Shown in pieces: positions 1 to 6,725 of a DNA stretch of 50,036 nucleotides. The translations under genes were made by a program, and so were the position numbers. Source of the stretch: Gelidibacter japonicus (lineage in GTDB: Bacteria; Bacteroidota; Bacteroidia; Flavobacteriales; Flavobacteriaceae); the NCBI RefSeq assembly GCF_010725055.1, contig NZ_BJKB01000023.1:1-50036 (forward strand). Direction: 5' to 3'. The notes under the pieces are model-generated. The model was not told where the DNA came from. It did no database searches and was given only the letters and a program-made list of their open reading frames with translations. Position 1 is the stretch's first letter; every line of letters begins with the position of its first letter.

Positions 1-31
1 AAAATGGTAAGAACCAAAGGGCTAATTTTCC

Positions 32-56
32 GTTCCGATAATTATCGGATCGGAAC
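32..56. repeat. Palindromic hairpin at left edge
   Basis: GTTCCGAT at 32-39 pairs with ATCGGAAC at 49-56. The perfect 14-bp palindrome CCGATAATTATCGG at 35-48 offers an alternative fold. It lies just past the 3' end of the minus-strand gene that ends at 66. There is no T-run on the minus-strand exit side, so it is more likely a transcript-end or REP-like hairpin than a classical intrinsic terminator. The inverted repeats are seen directly; the role is inferred. Confidence 0.4.
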
Positions 57-65
57 TGTTTAAAA

Positions 66-482
66 TCAAATTAAATAAGTCTCGTGTAGCTTTTGTATAT
101 CCCGTATGAGAAAGGGAGGATTATAGTCTTTAAAAGGAATGATGTTTTCATCGAGTCCTTCAAAAAGATTGATATACGAATAGAAAAAGGCGGCAACAAA
201 AACTTGTTGGACTTTATCTAAAGTATGAAACGACATTTTTAAATCATCTTGCCCTTCAACGATAACTTCCACATCATTACAGCAATCTTTTTTTGAAATA
301 TCACATTCTGTTGACGGCAAATGGTTATGGACTTCCATGCCGCAAGTTTCAACATCACCGAAAAAAGATGAATCCACTAAAATATCACCACAATAATGAC
401 TCTCAACAGTAAAAGAAACCGTTGAAAGTAACACAAGAAGTGCTAAACTGAATGTCGATATTTTATGAAAAATCTTTTTCAT
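66..482 (-). CDS. HYC_CC_PP family secreted protein
   Basis: A small exported protein of unknown function, recognised by the three signatures that name the family: HYC (residues 29-31), DCC (66-68) and NPP (121-123). A signal peptide covers about residues 1-26 (Lys-rich start, then a Leu/Val-rich core). The ATG at 482 is preferred over the TTG at 491. The gene diverges from a second member at 758, and the two share the order signal peptide, HYC/HFC, FFG, DCC, LFEGLD and PP. The conserved Cys and His suggest metal binding, or copper/thiol stress in the periplasm, which fits the HMA and CopB genes nearby. That role is inference; the family has no established reaction that I know of. Confidence 0.8.
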   Translation of the reverse strand: MKKIFHKISTFSLALLVLLSTVSFTVESHYCGDILVDSSFFGDVETCGMEVHNHLPSTECDISKKDCCNDVEVIVEGQDDLKMSFHTLDKVQQVFVAAFFYSYINLFEGLDENIIPFKDYNPPFLIRDIQKLHETYLI

Positions 483-757
483 TGAGTACAAATATATAAT
501 AAATTAATTATAATTTATGCTTTTAACTAATATTTTGGATTTTAAAAATTGATTTAATACGTCAAGACCCCATGACGATTTTTCTTTAAGGAACAATAAA
601 AGTCGATCAATGTGATAACATGATATATATCATTTTTATTTCCAACTATATAAATTATTTTTGGTATAACCGATATAATTATTAATTTAGTAATTAGCAC
701 TTTAATGTTACAAAACCTTTCAAATGCTTATTAAACAATAATGCTTACCTTTAGGAT
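483..757. promoter_or_regulatory. Divergent intergenic region between two HYC_CC_PP genes
   Basis: This 275-bp A+T-rich region must drive both divergent genes. A Bacteroidota-type -7 box, TATTTTTG, lies at 656-663 facing the 758 gene; no clear -33 TTG was found. On the minus strand TATATTTG lies at 489-496, only 6 nt before the ATG at 482, so it would leave almost no leader. An inverted repeat CGTCA-N8-TGACG (560-577) could be an operator shared by the two promoters. The boxes are seen directly; their function is inferred. Confidence 0.35.
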
Positions 758-1180
758 GTGAAACCTATTTCCACTAAAATATTGTCCTTTTTTTTAGCAG
801 TGACTATTCTGTTTACCACTACTTCTTTTACAGTAGATATGCACTTTTGCTGTAATCAATTAGTGGATATGACTTTTTTTGGTAAAGCACGAACCTGTAC
901 GGTCATGGGTCAGGAAAAGAACGATAATTCTAAGCACTGCACTTCGATACAAGAAAAAGACTGCTGTGATAGTCACACAGTGGTAAAGGAAGGGGATGAT
1001 ACTTTTCAAAAATCAAATACCATATCAGAAATCAAAACTCTGGTTTTCTTAAATACTTACTTCTACACTTATATCCACCTTTTTGAAGGTTTAGATAGTA
1101 AAGTCATTTCTTTTCAGACCTACAGGCCTCCGCTCATATCCACAGATATAATTATTCTCAACGAGACCTTTTTAATTTAG
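758..1180 (+). CDS. HYC_CC_PP family secreted protein (second copy)
   Basis: Paralogue of the divergent gene at 66-482, 140 aa, with HFC (29-31; Tyr of HYC replaced by Phe, and a further Cys at 32), DCC (68-70) and RPP (123-125). A signal peptide spans about residues 1-26. The likely start is GTG at 758, because the only nearby ATG (756) is out of frame. The AraC-type regulator at 1350 lies 170 bp downstream in the same direction, so these genes may form a sensing or response unit. The function of the family is unknown; metal or redox binding through the conserved Cys/His is an inference from composition and neighbours. Confidence 0.8.
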   Translation: MKPISTKILSFFLAVTILFTTTSFTVDMHFCCNQLVDMTFFGKARTCTVMGQEKNDNSKHCTSIQEKDCCDSHTVVKEGDDTFQKSNTISEIKTLVFLNTYFYTYIHLFEGLDSKVISFQTYRPPLISTDIIILNETFLI

Positions 1181-1189
1181 AATTTACAT

Positions 1190-1245
1190 TGCAGATTGAA
1201 TTTAATCTGCATTACCTCTATAGCCACGGTTTCCTTCCTGGCTAT
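1190..1245. repeat. Two adjacent hairpins after HYC_CC_PP gene
   Basis: TGCAGATT (1190-1197) pairs with AATCTGCA (1204-1211). ATAGCCA (1220-1226) pairs with TGGCTAT (1239-1245). Both are perfect stems directly 3' of the gene ending at 1180. Neither is followed by a strong T-tract, so they are possible mRNA-end stabilisers or weak terminators. Confidence 0.4.
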
Positions 1246-1349
1246 CATTTGTCGTACGTTATTCTCGGCGACATCATCCATCACTAACCTAGACAGGCTT
1301 ATGCCTTTCAACTCATAGAGTTAAACTCAATGACAAAACATTATGTGCT

Positions 1350-1931
1350 ATGCGTAAGGAAAAAGAATTTTGGATTAAAAATATGGTCTGTAACCGCTGC
1401 TTAAAAGTAATTAAGCAAGAATTACAAGAACTTGAAGTATCGGTGCTTTCCTTGGAATTAGGAAGGTTGCTGGTAGAAGCACCAAAAAAAGCGAACAATG
1501 AAATTATCGATGCCGTTACAAGTGTACTTCACGCCAATGATTTTGAAATTGTTCAGAATGAAGAAGAAATGCTCACAGAAAGAATCAAGATTATTCTAAT
1601 TGAACAATTGCAAGAACTGCCGTTACACATTAAGGTAAAAACATCTGAACTATTGGCTTCAAGACTTCATAAAGATTACAAGACATTGAGCAGATTATTT
1701 TCAGCCAACCAACAGACAACCATTGAAAAGTACTTTATCAAATTAAAAATAGAGAAAGTCAAAGAGCTCATTCAGCTTAAACAACATTCCTTTTCAGATA
1801 TAGGATATTTATTGGACTACAGTAGTGTAAACCACCTGTCTAGACAGTTTAAAGACGTTGTTGGTATGAGTATGACCGATTATAAAAATACTGAAAACTG
1901 GAAACGAAGTTTTTATGATGAAATTATATAG
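1350..1931 (+). CDS. AraC-type regulator with HMA-like N-terminus
   Basis: A 193-aa transcription factor. Residues 1-90 resemble a degenerate heavy-metal-associated fold, with the motif MVCNRC (Cys14 and Cys17) where metallochaperones have MxCxxC. Residues about 100-185 form an AraC helix-turn-helix domain, including the typical second-helix stretch with YSSVNHLSRQFK. Short AraC proteins with an HMA-like front end occur in flavobacteria beside metal genes. This one sits between the HYC_CC_PP pair and small metal-handling membrane proteins, so a metal-responsive regulator of region 1 is the best guess. A paralogue at 48263 has lost the first Cys. Function is by family; the metal ligand role is inferred. 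Confidence 0.8.
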   Translation: MRKEKEFWIKNMVCNRCLKVIKQELQELEVSVLSLELGRLLVEAPKKANNEIIDAVTSVLHANDFEIVQNEEEMLTERIKIILIEQLQELPLHIKVKTSELLASRLHKDYKTLSRLFSANQQTTIEKYFIKLKIEKVKELIQLKQHSFSDIGYLLDYSSVNHLSRQFKDVVGMSMTDYKNTENWKRSFYDEII

Positions 1932-2000
1932 ATAACAACGAAAGTTGTGCAGATAAATGCCTGTGCCAGTTGTTAATTTTACCGTATTAAATCTAAAAAA

Positions 2001-2603
2001 ATGAAAAAACTACTCATCACATTAGTTTTGATTCCTTTTCTGGGGATTGCACAAACTATAGAAAATATAGATTATATCTCGCCCTTTAATAATGACGTGG
2101 CTGCGATTAAAAAAGGAAACGAATGGGGATTCATTGACCGCGATGGGCAATTAACCGTTGATTTTCGAAATGATTTAGTGCTAACTAAAACGGAAAATGC
2201 TGCCTATCCCATATTCAGTAATGGGAAATGCTTAATTGCCCATCAAAAAAACGGTGTTCTTTATTATGGTTATATCGATAAAAGTGGGAAAACCGTCATT
2301 ACACCACAATTTCTCAATGCCAACAACTTTCAATATGGCAAAGCCTTGGCGTTAAAAGTTGAAAAAGAAACCATTGGGTATAATGACATTTTCAAAAAAG
2401 ACGTGGTTAGCTACCATTATTTCGAATTGGTTATAGATGAAGAAGGAAAGACCACCGACCATTTAACGAAATTGGCCATTCACGTATCACCCAAAAATAA
2501 GGACAATAAAAACCCACCTGCCATAACATCTAAATTGATTTCGGAAAATTTAGTAGCAATTAAAGGTAGTAACAAGAAATGGCGTGTTAAAAAAATTGAA
2601 TGA
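2001..2603 (+). CDS. Secreted WG-repeat protein
   Basis: A 200-aa protein with a signal peptide (residues 1-17, ending GIAQ). At least two WG-type beta repeats are visible: one around residues 36-52 with the core WGFIDRDG, and one around 75-105 with YGYIDKSGKTVITPQF. WG repeats usually form beta-propeller-like scaffolds of unknown ligand in Bacteroidota. The gene is followed after about 70 bp by the small metal-related genes. It may be transcribed with the AraC gene 70 bp upstream. No catalytic motif is visible, and the role is unknown. Confidence 0.65.
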   Translation: MKKLLITLVLIPFLGIAQTIENIDYISPFNNDVAAIKKGNEWGFIDRDGQLTVDFRNDLVLTKTENAAYPIFSNGKCLIAHQKNGVLYYGYIDKSGKTVITPQFLNANNFQYGKALALKVEKETIGYNDIFKKDVVSYHYFELVIDEEGKTTDHLTKLAIHVSPKNKDNKNPPAITSKLISENLVAIKGSNKKWRVKKIE

Positions 2604-2671
2604 TAATGAAAACGTATTCAATAAATAAGAAATTAAAATAAATGTTTAATTCAAATAAATAAACTTAAAAA

Positions 2672-2875
2672 ATGAAACTTATAGTAATCACTTTTATCCT
2701 TGTGGGATTGGCATTTGCAGGAATAGCAATAAAACTTTGGGCAAAAAAAGACGGCAAGTTTGCCGGAACTTGCGCAAGCCAAAACCCTATGCTTAATAAA
2801 AATGGAGAGCAATGTGGATTTTGTGGCAAAACTCCTGAACAATTTAAAGACTGCGACGAACCTAAACATTCTTAA
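2672..2875 (+). CDS. Small Cys-rich membrane protein
   Basis: A 67-aa protein with one N-terminal membrane helix (about residues 3-23) and a short soluble tail with four Cys: GTCAS, then CGFCG, then DC. The helix-plus-four-Cys layout recalls NqrM-type Fe-delivery proteins (DUF539), but the resemblance is only architectural and no Na+-NQR genes are present here. Similar 65-75 aa proteins are annotated in flavobacteria simply as membrane or secreted proteins. A metal-binding (Fe or Cu) membrane accessory is inferred from the cysteines and neighbours. Confidence 0.6.
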   Translation: MKLIVITFILVGLAFAGIAIKLWAKKDGKFAGTCASQNPMLNKNGEQCGFCGKTPEQFKDCDEPKHS

Positions 2876-3051
2876 TAGACAGTTTACTGGCATAAAAATG
2901 GCCGGTCAAATTGTATAGAGGATGGCCATATTTATGAATATGATAGGCGAAAAAGAAATAAACACACACCATTGAATGATTAAGATTTAGGCTACGTGTT
3001 TACTTCTAAAGACAACTATTAATATATTAATAACTAAAAAAAACTAAAACA

Positions 3052-3321
3052 ATGAAAAACAATCACTGGATATGGATGCTCATAGGCTGTGGGTTGCCAT
3101 TATTGCTCATTTTTTTGGCACCTTCATTTGGTATAGGAGGTGGTTCATCACTTTTTATTTTCATCATTTTTATGTTTGCCTGTCATTTATTTATGCCCCA
3201 CGGCTCGCATCGACACGGTGGGCATAACCATTCACAGCATAAACAAAATGATGAAACCAAAAATGGTAAAAAAGCACCATCTGCAAAAGCTGAAGAGCAG
3301 CACAAAGGACACAAACATTAA
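3052..3321 (+). CDS. His-rich small membrane protein (DUF2933-like)
   Basis: An 89-aa protein with two hydrophobic segments (about residues 6-24 and 31-48) followed by a His-rich tail that begins HGSHRHGGHNH and ends GHKH. The short two-helix front and metal-island setting resemble DUF2933 proteins. The tail should bind divalent or copper ions. It is the first gene of a tight run with an HMA protein (3333), a SHOCT protein (3571) and a DUF5676 protein (3807). The gap of about 175 bp upstream leaves room for a promoter. The assignment to DUF2933 is tentative. Confidence 0.6.
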   Translation: MKNNHWIWMLIGCGLPLLLIFLAPSFGIGGGSSLFIFIIFMFACHLFMPHGSHRHGGHNHSQHKQNDETKNGKKAPSAKAEEQHKGHKH

Positions 3322-3332
3322 CAACAAAAGCA

Positions 3333-3548
3333 ATGAAACAAAAATTTCAAATAAACGGAATCAGTTGCGGAGGCTGTGTAGCTAGGGTAAAAGACACCCT
3401 GGAAGCACACCCCAATATAGAAAAAGCAGAGATTTTCTTGGCACCAAAAGGTGCTTCACTTATCACGATGAATGCAGCACTTTCGGTTGCCGACTTACAA
3501 GAACAACTCGATGAGCTCAATGGTTATACAATTACAGAAATAAATTAA
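3333..3548 (+). CDS. HMA-domain copper chaperone-like protein
   Basis: A 71-aa single heavy-metal-associated domain. The metal loop GISCGGC (residues 9-15) gives the CxxC pair that in CopZ/Atx1 binds Cu(I). The rest has the expected beta-alpha-beta-beta-alpha-beta length. It begins 12 bp after the His-rich membrane protein, so the two are probably co-transcribed. The natural client would be a Cu-ATPase; the only one in the window is the CPH-type enzyme at 16207, which carries a His-rich tail rather than HMA domains. Metal specificity cannot be read from the sequence. Confidence 0.85.
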   Translation: MKQKFQINGISCGGCVARVKDTLEAHPNIEKAEIFLAPKGASLITMNAALSVADLQEQLDELNGYTITEIN

Positions 3549-3570
3549 TAACAATCTAAAATTTAAAATT

Positions 3571-3789
3571 ATGCATTATTACGACGGACATTTTGGCGGA
3601 ATGCACCTAATATGGTGGATTATATGGGTCATCTTACTCGCGTGGATATTTTTTATCCCGGCAGATATCCCTTATCAAAAAACAAAGAAGGACAGCCCAC
3701 TGAATATTCTTAAAAACCGCTTTGCAAAAGGCGAAATATCCAAGGAAGAATTTGAAGAATCAAAAAAGATTTTAAAATCAGACAGCTAA
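3571..3789 (+). CDS. SHOCT-domain small membrane protein
   Basis: A 72-aa protein with one Trp/Ile-rich membrane helix (about residues 12-30) and a C-terminal SHOCT motif (about residues 42-70; core LKNRFAKGEISKEEFEESKK). SHOCT is a short domain of unknown role often found on tiny membrane proteins in copper and other metal-resistance clusters. It sits 22 bp after the HMA gene, in an apparent operon. Confidence 0.75.
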   Translation: MHYYDGHFGGMHLIWWIIWVILLAWIFFIPADIPYQKTKKDSPLNILKNRFAKGEISKEEFEESKKILKSDS

Positions 3790-3806
3790 CTTAAAACTTT
3801 AAAATT

Positions 3807-4082
3807 ATGTATCGATTAAACGTAAAAAAACTCGGATTTGCTTTCGGTCTTACTGGAGCACTAATTTACTTGGGTTGTATGATAGTAATGGCTACAGCAG
3901 GACGGGAAGGCACAATCGCCTTTTTCAATAGCTTATTGCACGGCTTGGATACTACCAATATCATTAGAATGGATGTTCCTGTATTAGAAGTGTTAATGGG
4001 AATAGTGCAAACTTTTATTCTTTGGTGGCTAATAGGTGCCTGTATTGGAGGTTTTTATAATACCCAAATTAAAAAGAGATGA
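3807..4082 (+). CDS. DUF5676 family membrane protein
   Basis: A 91-aa protein with two membrane segments (about residues 12-31 and 63-85) flanking a short loop, ending in a Lys-rich tail. The N-terminal pattern NVKKLGFAFG followed by the first helix is typical of DUF5676, a family seen beside copper and silver handling genes in Bacteroidota and Proteobacteria. It is the last gene of the small run 3052-4082. The biochemical role is unknown. Confidence 0.65.
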   Translation: MYRLNVKKLGFAFGLTGALIYLGCMIVMATAGREGTIAFFNSLLHGLDTTNIIRMDVPVLEVLMGIVQTFILWWLIGACIGGFYNTQIKKR

Positions 4083-4189
4083 TTTGTCATTCCTGAAATA
4101 AGAATTTTATTCATTCCGGTTTAGTGTATGCCTCTATCAAGAATATTTAAAAGGTATTCCAACACCGCTTGAATTAAGAAAACAACTAT

Positions 4190-4990
4190 ATGAAAAGTAG
4201 TACCACTTATAGAAATATCAAGACCATTTTGACTCATTTGTTAATTGGGGCAGGCATTTTTTATTTCCTGGTACACCCTTTTACAATGGTACTCTATTGG
4301 TTTGAATACAGTGATACAACCTTATCATTCTCTTTGTTCCAAGAAATCTTAATTGAACGCTTTTTGGAATCCTTCACTTTCGATATGCAGGGAATGGGCG
4401 GCCTCTTAACTTTATTGGGGGGATTCTTGGGGATAGTTTCAGGTTTGTTTTGGATAACACTGAAAAAGAAAAATGAACTTATAGGCGCACAACAGCGATT
4501 ACTTGTTCGTGATATTGAAGAATTAATCGAATCTGGCGAAAATGAACGAGTAGAATTTAAGTCTTCCATACGTTATGACTATTACCGTAAATCTACCAAT
4601 CGCGACCTAGAAGTGATTATAGCCAAAACCATCACAGGGTTTATGAACGCAAAAGGCGGGAAATTAATAATTGGTGTTGATGACGAAGGAAATGTTCTGG
4701 GACTGGAAAAAGATTATAAAACCCTAAAGCACAAAAACAGGGATGGGTATGAACGTGAGGTGTTCAGGATTATTTCTACACAATTGGGTCACGAGGCTTG
4801 TTTCAGCAACCATATTTCATTCTACGATATTAATGAAAAAGATGTTTGCGTAGTGGATATCGAACCTTCGGAAAAACCCATTTATGTCAACGATACCGAA
4901 AACACCACATTCTATGTGCGTACTGGTAATGCAACCTACCCATTGACGGTTAAGGAAGCTGTTAATTATTTAGAAAATAGAAAACAATAG
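4190..4990 (+). CDS. Membrane-anchored AlbA_2 (Schlafen-type) protein
   Basis: A 266-aa protein with two N-terminal membrane helices (about residues 12-35 and 68-90), then a cytoplasmic AlbA_2 domain (about 115-265). The domain signature is ENERVEFKSS (start), then FMNAKGGKLIIGVDDEGNVL, and a late FYVRTGNAT. AlbA_2 domains bind nucleic acid or nucleotides in Schlafen-like regulators; most bacterial examples are soluble, so the membrane anchor is notable. It is followed 4 bp later by the lycopene-cyclase-like gene, which implies co-expression. The ligand and role are unknown; a membrane-tethered RNA/DNA or nucleotide sensor is inference. Confidence 0.75.
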   Translation: MKSSTTYRNIKTILTHLLIGAGIFYFLVHPFTMVLYWFEYSDTTLSFSLFQEILIERFLESFTFDMQGMGGLLTLLGGFLGIVSGLFWITLKKKNELIGAQQRLLVRDIEELIESGENERVEFKSSIRYDYYRKSTNRDLEVIIAKTITGFMNAKGGKLIIGVDDEGNVLGLEKDYKTLKHKNRDGYEREVFRIISTQLGHEACFSNHISFYDINEKDVCVVDIEPSEKPIYVNDTENTTFYVRTGNATYPLTVKEAVNYLENRKQ

Positions 4991-4994
4991 GTCT

Positions 4995-5702
4995 ATGCAA
5001 TACGTCTGGTTTATATGGTCTCTCATTATTCTTGCACTTTGGGCAGTTATTTTCTTGTCTAAAAAAGGGAATAGAAAAGAAATGCTTAAAATGAGCCTTA
5101 TTACAATGCCCTTTGGTTTAACAGAACCATTATTTGTTCCAGAATATTGGATGCCACCTTCACTGTTTGATTTGGCGGAAAAAACAGGTTTTGATATTGA
5201 AAGTTTAATCTTCTCTTTCGCCATAGGTGGTATTGGTACGGTACTCTACAATCTTATTTTTAAAAGAGGTCTTGCCCGCATACCGCATAGCGAACGAAGT
5301 CATAGCAGGCACCGATTGCATATTTATTTACTTTTTACGCCAGCATACGTGTTCATCATTCTAGCGCTATTTACGTCGCTCAATCACATTTATTGCGGCA
5401 TTATAGCTTTGTTCATAGGTGGGTTAGCAACCCTTTATTGTCGTCCGGATTTAAAAGGAAAGATATGGGTTGGGGGAATTCTTTTTACGGTATTGTACTT
5501 CATTTATTTCGGAAGTATCCTTCCATTTTATCCGCAATATGTTGAGCTGTACTGGAACCTTGACAGCCTAACCCATATTCTGGTTCTGGGAATCCCCTTT
5601 GAAGAATTATTGTTCGCCTTCACCTTTGGAATGTACTGGTCTGGATTGTACGAACACATCTATTGGCGAAAACTTATACACTTAAATAAAGCACGTAATT
5701 AA
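4995..5702 (+). CDS. Lycopene-cyclase-domain membrane protein
   Basis: A 235-aa protein with six to seven membrane helices. The motif PEYWMPPSLFDL (near residues 38-50) and the late motif IPFEELLFAF (near 201-210) match the PEYWxP and PxE[ED] signatures of the CarR/CrtYc-type lycopene cyclase domain. Such domains cyclise lycopene ends in heterodimeric or fused enzymes. No other carotenoid gene is present and the neighbours are stress and metal genes, so a carotenoid role is uncertain. A different lipid-phase or sensor role paired with the AlbA_2 gene 4 bp upstream is possible. Confidence 0.7.
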   Translation: MQYVWFIWSLIILALWAVIFLSKKGNRKEMLKMSLITMPFGLTEPLFVPEYWMPPSLFDLAEKTGFDIESLIFSFAIGGIGTVLYNLIFKRGLARIPHSERSHSRHRLHIYLLFTPAYVFIILALFTSLNHIYCGIIALFIGGLATLYCRPDLKGKIWVGGILFTVLYFIYFGSILPFYPQYVELYWNLDSLTHILVLGIPFEELLFAFTFGMYWSGLYEHIYWRKLIHLNKARN

Positions 5703-5718
5703 TTTAAAACTATATAAA

Positions 5719-6234
5719 ATGAAACAAATCCCTTTAAATAAAAAAAACAGTAAGATGCAAGTCATAGTCCGTAAAAACCCAGTGGAAAAGATTTATCGAT
5801 TGTCCATAGGTCTTGTAATGCTTTTATTGCTCTCAATGTTGCTTCTATCTTGTGCCGACAAGAACAAAGAAGTTACTGAAAGTGCACTACAGTCAAATAC
5901 CGAAGTCTCTAAAAAGATAAAAGAAAAGAATTCTGCTGCCCAAAACTATGAAATTGTCCCAAACGACAAAGTGTGTATGGTAAACGACAGGTTTATGGGC
6001 GTAACGCAAATACCTATTGAAGCCAACGGAACTACTTATTACGGTTGTTGTGAAAATTGTGTTGAAAAATTACAGAAAAATCTGGGTGATGTCCGTTTTG
6101 GCGTAAACCCTCTTAATGATTCAAAAGTAGATAAAGCTTCGGCAATTATTGTTCAGGATAAAAACAGCGGAAGTGTTTTTTACTTCATATCGAAAGAAGA
6201 TGCCCAAACATTTATAAACAAGAATAAGGCATAG
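5719..6234 (+). CDS. Cys-rich lipoprotein with TRASH/YHS-like motif
   Basis: A lipoprotein of 171 aa from the first ATG. The ATG at codon 13 (5755) gives a more usual signal length. The signal core LLLLSMLLLSC places the lipid-attachment Cys at residue 45. The mature part has Cys86 (VCMVND) and the cluster YYGCCENC (Cys110, 111, 114), a spacing like the metal-binding TRASH/YHS-type motifs in copper-resistance proteins. The final part (about 140-168) contains a repeat-like segment with FYFISKEDAQTFI. It probably binds Cu or another thiophilic metal in the periplasm; no enzyme activity is suggested. Confidence 0.65.
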   Translation: MKQIPLNKKNSKMQVIVRKNPVEKIYRLSIGLVMLLLLSMLLLSCADKNKEVTESALQSNTEVSKKIKEKNSAAQNYEIVPNDKVCMVNDRFMGVTQIPIEANGTTYYGCCENCVEKLQKNLGDVRFGVNPLNDSKVDKASAIIVQDKNSGSVFYFISKEDAQTFINKNKA

Positions 6235-6263
6235 GACATCTCAATTAATAACACCTTCAAATT

Positions 6264-6725
6264 ATGAAAATTGTATTGGCCATAGATGGTTCAGATTTTA
6301 GTAAAGTAGCCATTAACGAGCTTAAGAAAATGACTTTATCCTCAAATAGTGAAATTCATATTATAAATGTTTATGAAGTTCCTAAAACAACCAGTCTGGG
6401 ATTGCATACTATGGGCGGCAAGATAGGAAATTACATAGAAGAAATTAAAAGTAACGCTCAAAAATTGGGAAACAAAATCGTTTCAGAGGCTTCCGATAAA
6501 ATCAAGGCCGAAAACAAAGCACTTACCATAACCACAAGCGTTGTTAGCGGACTGCCCAAAAGTATTATTAATGAAAAAGCAGAAGATTGGGGTGCAGATT
6601 TAATTGTAGTAGGCTCTCAGGGTCTCGGTGCTTTTTCTCGCTTAGTATTGGGCTCTGTATCCCAATATTTGACCACAAATGCCAAATGTTCAGTACTGAT
6701 TGCAAGAGATAGAAATAAAAAATGA
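6264..6725 (+). CDS. Universal stress protein, single domain
   Basis: A 153-aa UspA-fold protein with the N-terminal strand KIVLAIDGSDFS and the ATP-binding signature GSQGLGAFSRLVLGSVS (G-2x-G-9x-G-S form, about residues 117-133), so it is probably of the nucleotide-binding class. Its stop codon overlaps the start of the NADH dehydrogenase gene (ATGA at 6722-6725), showing translational coupling. It belongs to the stress run that also has a tandem UspA at 11162. Usp proteins respond to starvation, oxygen limitation and membrane stress; the precise trigger here is not readable. Confidence 0.9.
   Translation: MKIVLAIDGSDFSKVAINELKKMTLSSNSEIHIINVYEVPKTTSLGLHTMGGKIGNYIEEIKSNAQKLGNKIVSEASDKIKAENKALTITTSVVSGLPKSIINEKAEDWGADLIVVGSQGLGAFSRLVLGSVSQYLTTNAKCSVLIARDRNKK

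Noticed and set aside
2651-2893. 80-aa minus-strand frame over the small Cys-rich gene
   Set aside because: The plus-strand frame has a clear membrane helix and ordered Cys motifs, while the reverse is random.
3140-3385. 81-aa frame overlapping the His-rich membrane protein and HMA gene
   Set aside because: It is in another frame of two better supported genes, with random composition.
4995-5702. Carotenoid biosynthesis cluster
   Set aside because: Only one cyclase-like domain is present; no phytoene synthase or desaturase gene lies in the window.
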